A stretch of 64,000 bases of DNA. It comes from Brugia malayi (Eukaryota > Nematoda > Chromadorea > Rhabditida > Onchocercidae). Under the pieces are notes generated by a model. It made no database searches, was not told where the DNA came from, and saw nothing but the letters and a program-made list of their open reading frames with translations. Location: assembly GCF_000002995.4 (NCBI RefSeq), contig NW_025062479.1, forward strand, positions 13,928,721 to 13,992,720, read 5' to 3'. Below, piece by piece: positions 13,201 through 29,065 of the stretch; position 1 is the stretch's first letter; the number at the start of each line of letters is the position of its first letter. Position numbers and translations under genes: made by a program.

Positions 13201-15255
13201 GCATTAATTTTTAGCACTTCATTAATTTCAGGAATTGATAGCAATTCAGGATTATAGTAGTATAAAATTAAGCGAATTCATAATTGCAATAATAATTCTT
13301 GATCTAATGAAAATTTTACGTTGCATACATCAAATGAATATTATTCATGGTTGCTTTAAAAGTCATAATATTTTCGTTGCTGGAAGGTTTTCAATTTAAA
13401 TATTTCAGAAAATATATTCAAAAAATTTTCTTTTTTTTTTTGATCTAGTTTAAGGTCTAATTTGAAGAAATTTAATAACCAAATTACTCTAAATTATTTA
13501 TCTACATGCAATTTCAACTTTTAAATATTAATTATCCAGCCCAAATTAATCAAACATTCGTTCACAATCAATCAAAATATAACACCTGATTAAATTATTT
13601 TTAAATTATTGATTAAACTACTATCGGATTTACTAGAAAGCTGAAACGTCTTTTAAACTTTAATCGCTTTGTAAGTTTTAACTTTAATATAAGTTTCGAT
13701 CTGCCAAGTTTTTCCTAAATTTTCAATTATTTTTTGTGAAAAAAAAAAAATTATAGGATAGCATATAAGCCACAGCTTAATACATTAACTAATGGTGCAA
13801 CATTACTTGTAAAATTAGCTAATTGGGATTCTGCAATACAAAATACCAATGGTAGAAAGCACAGTGGACAGTATATCAATGAAAATAACATTGTCACGGA
13901 TGATAATTACGTATGATAGAGATGAATTCATGCTTATTTTGAATTTGATAAATTATTTAACCATGAATTTTAGCTCTTCGGATTGTTTTTCGAACTTTTT
14001 ATATCTTAGGCTAACACCTCTTAGTGTTACTAATTTACCATAATATATTGTTTATTATTTAAATATTAAAATGTTTTTCGAATACACCCAAATACAATTT
14101 TTTCCATTTATCATTAAATAAATTTATTATGACTAATTTTTTCTTCCCTTTTTTTTGAATGAATAAGTTTAAGTAAGTTTAGTATATTTATTTAATAATA
14201 TCAATAGTTTATTTAAATATTATTTATTTTTTCTTTTAGTGAATGCTTTGTTTACTCAACACTATCGGAAAAATTGCAGGAAGTAACAAAATGTGAATTA
14301 AAAATGTCATTGCAATCATTAATGGTTCATAGAAGTGATAAAATTATTCGATAAATAATAAATAATTAAAATAGAAAATGTGGTATGACAGTGGAAGTTA
14401 CTTGAAGAAATTCAGAAATCTATTTCAATATTTTTTATAATTTTAGAAATGTGGACCACAGAATTACGAAATTGATAAAATTGGCTTTGTAAATATTGTT
14501 AATGAATTAATTTCTAATCAATCATTACATTATTTACAATGCAAAAATGGACGCTACGTTTCTTTATTGAATTTTGAAAAGTTTTTTTTTTATTTATTAT
14601 ATTTTTTTTATTTCTTTATTTATTTAAAATTTACAACCAACCAAAATTTTAAATATTTATTTACTTTTATTCAATTGACCTGCAATAATAAATTGCAAAA
14701 TAATTTTAAAAAGTTGATTTCTTTTCCTTTCTTTTCAAAAATATTATCACACTTACGTTTACTATGCTTTTAAAGAAATTACTTTTTTTTCATCTGTCTG
14801 AAAAAAATTACTAATTCATATTAAGGACAAATTCTGTAGTTATTTTGACAGTTAATGTGACAATAATTCATGCAATTACAAAACATGCAAAAATCTTTGT
14901 TTGTTTAATCTGTCATATTCAAAAGATAATATAGCACTCTGAGTAGCTTCGATTATTAAGAATTTATCACTTATATATATATATGATATATGCAAAAAAA
15001 AAACTTAAAAAAAAAATTAATATCATTTTTATCATTTAAATTTACAGGAATTTGTATATGCATGAACTTTGGTCAAATTTATTTCATAAATGTTTGAATA
15101 TGAAATTATGCAATTGGGATGAATTGATTAATATATTTGCGGAAACAGTAGATACTTCTATACGTGAAAATGGAGATCAATGGATAAGATTAAGTGCTGA
15201 ATATAATGTTCTTCTTCTGGAATTATTTAAGAAAAAATCAAAATTCTATCCTTAA
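10253..15255 (+). CDS. MadBub protein (BUB1/BUBR1/MAD3 family) with degenerate kinase domain
   Basis: Proposed exons: 10253-10313, 10495-10553, 10723-10911, 11494-11690, 11989-12242, 12552-12674, 12882-13037, 13232-13386, 13757-13870, 14240-14324, 14447-14580, 15048-15255; about 577 residues. The N-terminus has the family block as KAHILPSIDG where MAD3/BUBR1 have KENxxPLxxG. A TPR-like region follows, with NLIKLLTLCKDEIYPNNDRC and LSDFYINWV (family: FYIxWA). After a short linker of about 85 residues comes a kinase-like domain. YFILK keeps the ATP-site Lys and SYWEAYIYQYV the helix-C Glu. The catalytic loop is IIHGCFKSHNIFV (family: IIHGDxKPDN), so Asp is Cys. The DFG position reads LVKLANWD. 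PQNYEIDKIGF and the C-terminal LWSNLFHKCLNM match BUB1-family ends. Expected role: spindle-assembly checkpoint scaffold at kinetochores. The join 12242/12552 is out of phase, so a small exon or another site is missed there. Exons 2, 3 and the GTTxxx donors are provisional. Confidence 0.72.
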
Positions 15256-15282
15256 TTAGGAGAAATGAAAAAGTTTTGCATA

Positions 15283-15292
15283 AATAAATAAA
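15283..15292 (+). promoter_or_regulatory. Polyadenylation signal of the MadBub gene
   Basis: Overlapping AATAAA hexamers about 30 nt after the TAA at 15253-15255, a normal spacing for nematode 3' ends. Confidence 0.5.
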
Positions 15293-15847
15293 ATACTAAA
15301 ATTGCGTGTATTTATCAAAACATAATAATGAAAAATTCAGCTATGACTAATTATTATGAGAAAATAACAACAATGATATCTTTCAATGATTTCAAAATTT
15401 TTTGCTATGTTGAAGTATGACTTCAGTTATTTAATATAAAAGTATAAAAATTTCTTTCATATCTGAAAAAATTTAAATAAACAGTAAAATATGTGCAAAT
15501 TACCAAAAAATTTATTAATTAAAAATTTGTAAAAAAGTTCCATTGAAAAATTTTTATTAATGCGTATAAACTTTCTTCCTGAATTATTCGTACGAAAATA
15601 TAAATACAAAAATAAAAATATCAAAAGCAAAAGATTTAAAAATCAAACAAAAACAAAAAAAAAAAAAAAAAAAAAAAAAAAGAAAAAAAGAGCAAATGCA
15701 ACAATCATTAAAGTATTGTCTGAAATTTTTGTTATAAAAAGAAGATAGAAAATTTTCTAAATTAAAGCTAATATACTATTCGGTATATATTACTATTCGG
15801 TAATAACATTCAAGTGCAAAGGGCAAATGTAAATAGATATAAAACGA
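15293..15847. other. Intergenic between convergent genes
   Basis: Contains a poly-A run at about 15656-15680 and no supported exon. Confidence 0.55.
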
Positions 15848-17218
15848 TCAATCACTATACAATGGATTATGAATAAAAAGAGAACATCGACCATATGAAT
15901 TTGTTGTTCTGATATGTTTTGATGAATATCTTTCATCTTCATAGGTTACTTGCCTTAAAATAAATTTAAGTCAGAGTAAATGAGAAAATTTTAGAAATAA
16001 ATGAATTTTTATTAAATAAAATTTATTTAATTATTATTTCAATTGCTAACTTATATGAAATTATTCAAAGGATAATTTACAAAATTCAATCAAATTTAAT
16101 CAGTGAGGAAGAATTTCAAAAAAGTTTCAATAATTAGTAAAGTAATGATGTATCCATTGGATTATTTACTTTACGTATTTAAATTATTCATAAAGCTTAC
16201 TTTTCTTGTAAATTATATTTGTTATTACAATGATAATTCCTATCGTTGCATGCATTCAGAATATATTCATCCTCGGAATATTTGGGAACATACGTAATAG
16301 TCCTAACGTAAGGACTGACCGGTTGCCCATTATGCACCGATATCCAACGACTTTCTTTGATAATTTTTTTGAGTGGACCTATCGAATTAGACACAGAAAT
16401 AGAATTTACTGATGGTACTATGCCACCGCTACCGGAATGACTTGATTGAGATAAAACACGGGAATCATCAGATCGCGGTGAATGCTCTGAAATAGTGTTA
16501 TAGTTATTAGGGCTAAGTATTATTTAAAAAATTTAAAAAGTATTATGGAAAATAAATGAGTATTAAAAAAAATTTTTTAGAAAATGTACCACAATTAAGT
16601 GTTATTTTCAGAATGCTAATTACATACAACGATATTTCTTCTTATGCTAAATAAATAACGATAATTTAAATTTATCTTAAACTTATAAAATAAATGGAAA
16701 GTTAAAATTTGCTAAAGTTTTACTTAAGAAAAAAAAATTATTAAAAAGAAATCAAATATATTTATAGAAGCTATAGTAAACTATAACAAAAAAATATTTG
16801 AATATAAAATTACATCTTTTGCTCAAGATTCAGACAAAAAAGGAAAAAAAAGTGGATGAAAAGCGTTAAACGAAGAAAATTGATAAAAGCTTTTAAGAAA
16901 AAAAAGAATTGATAAAAAAAAAAAAAAAAAAAATGAACCGTAAAACGTATCGTTGCAATGATTTTGTCGTGATGGAAAAGTATTGTTGATAGCCTTATCA
17001 ATTTCGATACGTGGAATTGAAACAGGTAAAATATCAAATGGCTGTATCGGTGTTACTGGACGGTAACCATCAAATAGTTTTCTATGTTCATTGTTGTTAT
17101 TGTTTACTTCTTTTATATGTTGACGCCAAGAAGTATTTTTTGATGAAGAAACTGGACTGAATGATTCAATTGATGTTATTGGTCGAACTGGACTTACTGG
17201 TCCCACTGATACTTCAGG
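15848..17218 (-). CDS. 3' part of an unrecognised gene, Pro/Ser-rich protein
   Basis: Three minus-strand exons join in phase: 16939-17218, 16201-16486, 15848-15953, giving 223 residues to a TGA stop; the 5' end is not found. Splice sites are good (TTTTCAG acceptor before 17218, GTAAGC donor at 16200, TTTTAAG acceptor before 15953). The first exon carries repeated valine-proline motifs (VGPVSPVRP, RPVTPIQP) with Asn and Ser runs, suggesting a disordered region. The second exon has a Ser/Gly stretch, then a more ordered segment with GPLKKIIKESRW and VSPYVRTITYVPKYSEDEYI. The C-terminus is SLFIHNPLYSD. SP and TP pairs would suit proline-directed kinases. I do not recognise the family. It is convergent with the MadBub gene and divergent from NKAP. 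Confidence 0.55.
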
Positions 17219-17824
17219 CTGAAAAGAAGGAAAGAAAAATGCACTATTTAAAAGTTCATTTATTTTCTGTCCCTTTCTTTTTTTAAAAAAAAAGAACAAA
17301 TATCCAAAAAATCATTTTTTTACACTAAATATCCACAGTTTTTGAATTTTCACTTTTTTTAATACATTAAATTGGAATAATAGGTGGATAATCATTGGTG
17401 AAAATTTACTTTCTTTAAAAGTAATGATTTTTAATATATACATAGAACTTATTAATTCGTAAAGAGTTATTATCAAAAGTTAAAATTTAACGATGAAAAA
17501 AAAATGGAATATGTAGCAGTAATGAAAGAAGTTTTAATTTGCAAAATATTTCAATAAACTACCAATCCAAACAAAATAATGAATGTTCTTTTTTTATTCT
17601 AAGATATTCAATTATTTATACAAAGAAGAATTAACTTCTATGTCTTTTATGTTAAAAATTCTACGTTTAATAATTTCTACGTCCCCATTCATGTTAAAAA
17701 CTTACATTTAAATTTTGTTCATTATATCATAAACTATATCAATAAAAAATCAGGTCGAAATTACATTGTTTCAAAGAACTATTATAAATTCTACTAATAT
17801 TTCTACAAATATGAATTCACAGAC

Positions 17825-17974
17825 CTTCTTTTTCCTGAAGAACATCAATTGAGCAAAATGTAATATAGCCAATGAACTGTAGGAATTTCTGTTTTGGAAT
17901 TATATTTGAGTTTATTTTTTTGTTTGTTTTAAGCAAATAGTACATCACTAGCTGTATGTTTATTTAAACATCTT
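17825..17974 (-). CDS. Two possible further exons of the unrecognised minus-strand gene
   Basis: Two short minus-strand segments have matching splice sites. 17944-17974 reads RCLNKHTASD (acceptor TTTTTCAG, donor GTACTA) and joins in phase to 17825-17876, which reads FIGYITFCSIDVLQEKE (acceptor CCTACAG, donor GTCTGT). The second ends in phase 1 while the exon at 17218 starts in phase 0, so at least one more exon would be needed between them. They may be chance segments; only their mutual phase and cleaner composition support them. Confidence 0.25.
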
Positions 17975-20000
17975 CTGAAAAAAGTATTACCACACATATA
18001 TACAAACGAAAATTCATCAATCAATATTTAATCAAATTTAACATCATCAAATGAAGGTTTCATTGTAAATGATGAAATTCCAAATTATGAAAATTACTAA
18101 AATTTAAAAAGAAAAAAAATTTTGATTTTCTTTTCTCTTTTAACATCTAATTTCTTAAGTCATTTGAAAACAAACCATATTGAAAAATTCCAAAAATTTA
18201 TAATTCTAAGTATTAATAATTCCAACGTATTCGAAGTAATTCTAGTATTTAGGAAGTCGTACAAAATGCTATATTTAACTATAATAACTTAGCTTATATT
18301 TATCATAATATAAGCAATAAATTCATCATTTTCATCCCTTTCATCACTTTCATCCTGTATAGATACTGTAGGAATATTTTCATTATCAATAGATTAAAGA
18401 CGTATAGAAGCTAATGCTCTTTTCAAAATCATAATTTTATTTTTGATTTTGTTAGCTATGATAAAAATTCAAAGTCCAAACAAAGAAAAAAAATTTTTTT
18501 TCTCAATGTCTAAAAAAAAAAAAAAATAAAAATAAAGGAAAGATAAAAAAATTAAAATTCAAATAAAAAAAGTTTCGAAGACAAATAAGTCATATTAAAG
18601 CATATTTTAAAGTATATCTAAGCTCTTTTTTTTTTCTTGACTTGTTTCATGCAAAAACAATAGTGCATTTACAATGAAATGTATAAATTTTTCTAAATAT
18701 ATTGTCTGGAAAAAAGCATTAAACTTTCATATTCAAATTTATAATATCCTAAACATTTCGTTTATAACTCTTACTAATATGCAATTTATCACTACTAAGA
18801 TTAGAACTGTAAAATGTTGAGAAAAGTAATATTAAAGAGTTTTGTCACAAACCATTGTTAGACTAAATAAATCATACTAATAGTTGAAATTATTTCGCAA
18901 TGTAAGATATTTTCAAATGACTCATTCATTCTTTCTTCGGCTAGTTTTAATTTTAGTTTTCGATTAAAGTTCTGTAAAAAATTGCTCGTAAATAAGAACT
19001 TATTTTTTTGTGCATTTTAAAATACCATTATATTTCTAGTCTTCATCAGGTTTAACTTATCTGCTATGACTCATTTTTTCTATTTGAAAGAATAAAATTA
19101 GAGAAATTCCGCTTATTTTACTGGAAGTTTACACTTTTCCATATGTGTTATATTATAACCAACTGCAATTATGAAAAGATATAACACCATGAAAGTTTAA
19201 TAAAAAATTCTGCAAAACCTTACAGTTGCAATCCAGAAACTATAAGGAACATTTCAAGCTGTTAAAATAGGAGAATAGAACTTTTTTTACATGGTGAATT
19301 TTTTTTCACAAATATACACGATTTTCCAAACAATTAGCATTTTAATTGATGAGAGATAATCACAAAAATCATTGTAACAATTCTGAAGTTACTTAAAGTA
19401 GCATTTCAAGTTTTATAATCCAAAGGATGAAAAAATTGCACAATAAAATGTTTAGAATTGGATAATTTTAAGAATGGTAAAAAACTTTCTGTTGTTACTT
19501 TTCTTTGGAAAAATTAGATTTCAGAAACATGAAAACATAAGATACAGTTATAGTACGAAGCTAACTTTGAAATCGCTGACAAAACTTTTCTTTTTCTTTT
19601 AAATCATTTATTAAAAGTTCTTTAAAGATTAATTTAATTGTTAAGAAATGTAATTTAGCTTTTAAATTGAGGTTTTTCGACTGCTGTGCAAAAAAATCAG
19701 TACTCCTAAATAATTATTATTAGTGAGGATTATCAATAATAATCAAATAATCATCAATGTTGCCAGTAATCATTAATAATCATGAATTGTCAGTAATTAT
19801 CAACAGTTATCACTATTAATCCCTATCAATAATAATAATTACTTTTTTCTCTGAAATAAATTATCTTCCATACATCCATATTATAAGGCTATGAAATGAT
19901 TAAAGAAAGTTATACAAAAGCTTTTTTTCTTGTATTTTCTTAAAAATACTCATAAAGCAACAAAATTTCTTGAAAAATAATGAAATAGCACAATGCATTA
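17975..20000. other. Intergenic or intronic, no supported exon
   Basis: AT-rich throughout. An acidic minus-strand segment at about 18310-18400 (reads DESDERDENDEFIAYIM) has no donor. Degenerate TCAATAATAAT reiterations lie at about 19720-19840. Confidence 0.4.
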
Positions 20001-20090
20001 GGATGAGAAGGAGAAAGAGAAAGAAGATAAGGAATGAGAGAAGAAGGAGAGGAAAAAGAAGAAAAAGAACAAGGAGGAGGAGAAAAAATG
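20001..20090 (+). repeat. Purine-rich GA tract upstream of NKAP
   Basis: About 90 bp almost wholly A and G on the plus strand, ending in GGAGGAGGAG. It is followed by a GTGAGT donor-like site at 20114. It could be promoter or 5' untranslated sequence of NKAP, about 1 kb downstream. Confidence 0.5.
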
Positions 20091-20626
20091 AAATATATCG
20101 AAAGTTTGGGTGAGTGTCGCATGCAAATTGGTGTGGTGTTTCCATGATTCGTTTCAGGGTTACGCATTTTTTATTTTATCTTTCAAATTTTCTGCATTCC
20201 CTTCTTTCACTTTCACTTCTGCTCTTAACTTTTACTTTTTTTTCCTATTGTCCATTTAAAGTTAGACATTTGAAATGATGAACTGAGATAAATTCATAAT
20301 TTACATTGCATAATTTAACAATGATTGAAAAAACTGTTAGAAAAGCATATCATTAGAAAATAAAATAACATCCAAAATGCTCTAATCATCTCGCATCTTA
20401 AGTCAGTAATATTTCTCGAATATTTTCCGATAAAAATCTTCATAAATGATAATTGTATCACTTAAATGTAAAATTCGTTCATACATCACTTCATTATTTC
20501 AGTAATTGATGATTGATTGGTGATAATTTTTTTATTTAGAAATTAAAAGTAGAATTTCCTAAGATGCGGTTAGTTAAATAACAGAATTAAAATGTTGATG
20601 CAAAATGAAATTTGTGAAAGATGTTT

Positions 20627-20710
20627 GACTAGAAGTGTTAGAAATATTTTGTGCTTAGCTAGAAGTGACGGAAATATTTTAAGCTTGGCTAGAGATGATA
20701 GAAATTTTTG
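20627..20710. repeat. Three tandem units of about 30 bp
   Basis: Units start at about 20627, 20658 and 20688 and share GCTAGAAGTG..AGAAATATTTT. They lie about 340 bp upstream of the NKAP start codon. Confidence 0.65.
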
Positions 20711-20975
20711 AAAAAAAAAATATGAAAATCAAAAATGGGAATAAATGTTAATAATGGTAGTGTAGGGAATAATGAAGTACACACAAAATGTTATCCAGTT
20801 TTAGAGCTTTAAGTTTTATTTTCCACTTTTCACTTCCTATTGTTTTATATTTTTTGTTTCATTTTTCATTCTATATAATTAGTGATATAGGCATTACTCA
20901 GTTATAAATTTGTTTTAGTAAACCTTTGGTTTGTGGCGAGGGAAATGAATTCAACTCTTTTTTTTTTTTTTTTTT

Positions 20976-21050
20976 TTGATTCGTACGTTAAAAAAGTTTA
21001 ACTTATGCCTGTTTAAGCTCGTTTATAGTTTTCAGATCAAAGTACAAGTT
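20976..21050 (+). promoter_or_regulatory. Splice acceptor just before the NKAP start, likely SL trans-splice site
   Basis: TTTTCAG ends at 21035, leaving a 15-nt leader before the ATG at 21051. No upstream coding exon is needed, so the site is either an SL addition site or the end of an intron in the 5' untranslated region. Confidence 0.5.
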
Positions 21051-24080
<3,030 letters not shown>

Positions 24081-27000
24081 TAGAATGTACATTGCGTTTC
24101 TCTTATTTGACTCGTTCATGTTTTAGTTTTTATAGTATCAAAAAAATAGTAAATTAACAGATTTATGTTGCATTTCTGTTGTTTGATTTGTTCATGTTTT
24201 ATCTTATATCAGAATTTTTTACAGAAATAACATGTATTAGCAATATCGCATCATACTTGATTCATTTATTTGCAAGAAATCTTTCCTTCTTTTTTTTCTT
24301 GCCAGAATATATTGACATTATACAACATATCTTTACATACAAAGAATTTATTAGAATGATTAATCTTCTTTATGTTATTGATGTTTATTTTTGCGAAATC
24401 AAAAAAACCTGAAAAAAAGACGAAGAAAAAATACATCCTCAGTTTTTTTTTTTTTTTTTTTTTCTTGAATAACATAAGCACATTATTGATAAATGAACAA
24501 TGAAGCTTAAAAATTTACTGTTTGTTTGAGATAATAAACTAAACTATCAATATTAGCAGTAAGCAGCTTTACGGATACATTAAGTATAACGCAAAGAGAA
24601 GAATGGGTGTGTTCTCTTTACATTCACCAAATGACTTCCATCTCTCCCTCTTCCTCTCTCTCTCTCTCTGTCTCTCTGAATACGAGTGAAAGATTAGCAT
24701 CAAGTTTAGCACTCAAAAATTGTTGTTTTACTCTCAAATGTTTCTTAAATTAAACTTATATCTTGTTTATTTTATATCTTTAATTAAAATTTGCAAAAAT
24801 TGTATTGATTTATTAATATTCCACATCTTTAATTGCTAGCGCATAATAAACCTTGTTTGTTTATCATTTTATAATGTTCATTCTTTCTTGATTTATTTAA
24901 TCTATTATAATTGAAATAAAATTATTGAAACATTTTGTCTTTTATGTAGAATTTTTTAAATGAAAGAAAAAAAAGAAAGAAAAGGAAAAAAGCTATTGAT
25001 GAAAAGCTAATGAATTTTTTTTCTTTTTTTTTTTTTTTGGTGCTTCTTTCCTGACGATATGATCTCCCAAATGTTAGGATTTCCTTTCGGTTTTTTTTTT
25101 TTTAAGACTTTTTTTTTCTTTTAGAAAACATTTTAAGCTTCCTAAATATTATCCCGTGTTGTTATATCATTTCTGCTTTATTGAAACTTTATGAGGCCAT
25201 TTCGAAATAGTACTCAAAAAAGGTTTGTCATTTATCACTTCAATCTTCTCTCCCTTGTTCAGTAATTGCTGGGATTAGCAAAATCTTAAGTTACTTCATT
25301 AAAATAACTATTCTAATTTACTTAACATTATGCTGTGAAATACTAAAGTTCAATGAATGAAAATAATGATAATTAAATATAACAAATGGAAGTAAACGTA
25401 AATCCACAAAGTTTGTCGATATTGTTTTTTAATGAAAATTGCCATATCAATAGTATGCCACTGTGAAAACAACATTCAATTACTCCAATATATAGCTTAT
25501 TCCTTCTAGTTAAAAACTTAAGAATCACTATGAAATATGAGAGCAGTTATGAAGTAATTATATATTTTTATGCAACCTTTTTTTTTTTGTGAAACCTTTT
25601 TATGCAATCATTAGCGATAGCAATCAATCATCCATTTGAAAGATCACTTGATCGAATCCATGCTATTATTCAGTTTATTTAATTATCTACCCTAATTATC
25701 ATTTACAATCATATTGCAATTTTTTTTTTGAAATAGAACAAAAAACTACGAAAGAAAAATCAAAATATAATTGTCATATGAATATTTGCAATCAACATTT
25801 TAAATAAATTTTGTATTGTTATTTTTTCAATTTGAATTTTAATTAGATGAATATTATTAAACTATTATAACTAATTACATAAAAAAAAGATCATACAAAC
25901 AACATTTTTAACGAGTCATTTTATAAGCTATAATAAATATGCAATGAAAAGAAAAAGAAAAAGGATGAAGAAAGAGAAAGAAAGAAAAAGAAAACGAAGA
26001 AGCTAATCATAGTGTTTTCATTTTCTGTTTTCATTTCTTTAACACTTGTGGCTTACAATTCAATGATAATAACAATGATAATATCTCGCAGAGAAAATAT
26101 TATCTCTCTTATTTTTAACTACTATAACTTTGTAAATAGCTATCAATAATTATGTTTATAAACGATCGATTTTAATCTTTTATTTTTAATATATATTTTT
26201 ATTTGCGTAAATAAAAAACAAAAATTAAAACCAAAATTTTTGTATATTAGAATCGTCGAGAACATTGCATATATCCTAGTTGTTGTTGAATTTTGAAATC
26301 CTTTTGAAAATTTTTTTTTCACTTTTTTTTTTAAAAAAAATGAAAGATAAATTGTTCATTTAACTAGCAATATGAATAATTTTTTAAATGTACACACATA
26401 ATTGAATTAAATTAATTAGGTTATTATATTCTTATTTTATTTAAATCAGAAAAATGCAAAAAAAAATTGCACTTTCTTTATAGCACCATTTTTTGATTAT
26501 GTTATTCACCTTTTTGCAACAAGCTAGGAAATATTTGTTTGCTTGTCTTTGTTTTTAAAAATATTGAAATTGAAACAGTGAAACTTTAAGTTAGTTTCTC
26601 TAGTATTCCTTCGGAATATTTCAGTGGAAGAATGGATGCAATAAGAGGAATACTTCCGCTAATCTAAACTTTCATTTTTAATTTTTTCATGTATTCTAGC
26701 CCACCTAAAATGCTCTTTTAATAAATATTTTCTATTTAAATTTCAATTTGAAATCAATTTTAGCTATACCAGAATTCAAATTCAAGTTACTTTGCTTATT
26801 TTATGTTTTGCTTTGATGATTAACTTTCTCAGAAACGTTCTTTTTTTTTTTTTTGTCATACATAAATTTAGTGATGTTTGTTTCTTTTTCTATTTGATTT
26901 TTATTTTCTATATATTTCTTCTAATCATTAATATTCTTAATTTTTTGAAAAAATAGGCTTAATGAAAAAACAGTTTGCTCATGTATTTCTAAAGATTACA

Positions 27001-27118
27001 ATAGTTGAATTAAATTAGCACTGTCACATTAAATTGAGTTTTTAAACTGACTTTTAGCTTATCACATGCTTTACTTCAAATTTGTGAAAAAACTAAGTGT
27101 AAACTTCTTTAATTTTCT
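24081..27118. other. Intergenic between NKAP and the coiled-coil gene
   Basis: Both neighbours run rightward, so this holds the NKAP 3' end and the next promoter. It contains a pyrimidine tract at 24641-24678, long poly-T runs near 24440 and 25020-25040, and a GA-rich tract at about 25945-26000. No exon was supported. Confidence 0.55.
24641..24678. repeat. CT microsatellite
   Basis: An interrupted (CT)n run with CCCTCTTCC and CTGTCT interruptions, in a locally less AT-rich stretch. Confidence 0.85.
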
Positions 27119-27141
27119 TTTTAACAGCTTAAGCTCAACAC
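27110..27141 (+). promoter_or_regulatory. Splice acceptor before the coiled-coil gene start, likely SL trans-splice site
   Basis: TTTTTAACAG ends at 27127, giving a 14-nt leader before the ATG at 27142, as in the NKAP gene. Confidence 0.5.
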
Positions 27142-29034
27142 ATGAATCTATCAACAACAATTTCTGATGATGTGACACCAACTACAGCACGCGAGGAAGC
27201 AGTTATCGTTGACCCTGATGTCGCATCTACCTCCACGCAACTGATGCCTAAAAAGGTTTTTGGTGGCATAGAGTTCAAATACACTTTCAGATTTTTTAAC
27301 TTCTTAAAAAAAAAGTTATATTTCAATTGTTATAGACGTTGAAAGGAATAGAATAGGGACTTCAACATTTCAATTACCAATATCAATTTTTTTCTTTTTT
27401 TAAAATTTAAACTTTGAAATTCTACAGCATCCTTAAAATATTTGCATTTTAATTTTTCATTAGTTTTAAAAACGGTCCCAATTTCAGATTTTTATAATTT
27501 TTACGATTAGATTGATTGAAAGGAAAAAAAAGTTAAAATTTAACTTTTAAATAAATATAATAGATATTAAATTTTCATATGATTGACAAAATAAAAATGT
27601 ACAATTTTTTTTTTTTTTTTTTTAATCATTTTAGGGCATTTTAAAACGATCCTCATCACAGAATAATTTTCCTCGTAAGGATACTACTGTACAGCAAAAT
27701 GTAAACGGACATTTTTTCGAACTTAAACAATCTTCCGCACGTGCTACTGATCGACCAACTACGAAAATTCCAAAATTAACTCTCACCTGGTCTGAGAAGA
27801 ACGCAGGTATAACCAAAAATTGAGTTTTTAATCATTCATTCAAATGAATAATTAATATTCAGAAATTTTGGAGTATCATGAAATCAAATAAGTATCGAAA
27901 AGAAAAGGAAGAAAAAAGTTAAAATTTTGAGGCTACTATTTCCTTTTCCTATCGTGAAATAGAATATGATTCGAGTCGAGTGGTCGTTGCTTTGTAGAGA
28001 AGGTGACATTTGATTAATCTTTAGTTTTGTTGAGATAAAGATTATCCGTTGAATCGTAATTATTGATTCAGCACTAGAAAGCTTAAGATAATTGTAGGAG
28101 GGCAATGAATATCGGATTGCTGTCCAGAAAATCCAACCCAGAAAAGGGGTAAAATTTCATATATAGTAAGTATTAACTCACAACAAGACACATTATTTAC
28201 AATACCGTAGAGAAAGTTCAGGTAAACAAAGTTCTATAACCTTTGTCAACAAGAATTTGACAATAGTAATTTAAAAAAACTAAATAATCAAATCTGAAAT
28301 GATAAGGTGACAAGCCATAAAACAGATCACCTAAATGAAGTGCTGTTAATCTTGTCAAATTCTATAGATAATAATTTACATGTAGTAAGGAGTCGTAAAC
28401 AACAACTAAATAAGACGAATAACAATTAAATAAACAACTAAATAATGGTTGTAAACAATTTAACCGGAGTCAAATTCTAACATATGTGTTTTTTGTTGAT
28501 TAATGAATGAGATTAATTGATCAACAAACTGGAACTGTTAATGTTGAAGAGCCATATTTGACATTTGAAAATTCACGAAATGAGCCGTTTAACAATGAAT
28601 CAATTAATGATTACTGAATTAACATCAATTAACTTAAAAAAGACTAAAACAACTATTGACGATTAATTATTGAAGTAAGAATCAATATCCGCAATAAGTT
28701 CAGCTGGAATGGAAGATGAATTTTAAATAAATGATTTGTTATATGATATATTTAAGGCATAACAAAACAATCTTTAGTTTTATGGATTAATGTAATTTTA
28801 TTTGTAATATAATTTTGATTTTAATATCGTCATTGCAAATTCGGTTTTTCCGACAACACTTCTGGAATATATCAAATTTTAAAAATTTGCTCATTTCAAG
28901 TGTTCTCGTAATTTATAAGAAATTTGTTGCGGTAAAACTGAAATTGACTTATTCAATTTATTAATTATTCCAGAGCTATGATATAATTTAATTATTATAT
29001 TATGATTTATCCAATTATCATATGCTTTAAGCAA

Positions 29035-29065
<31 letters not shown>

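Noticed and set aside
18310..18400. Acidic minus-strand segment DESDERDENDEF with an upstream CAG acceptor
   Set aside because: No GT donor before the in-frame stop and no partner exon in phase.
19900..20167. Minus-strand frames rich in Leu/Phe/Ser/Pro over the GA tract
   Set aside because: Composition follows directly from the purine repeat on the other strand; no splice sites or family features.
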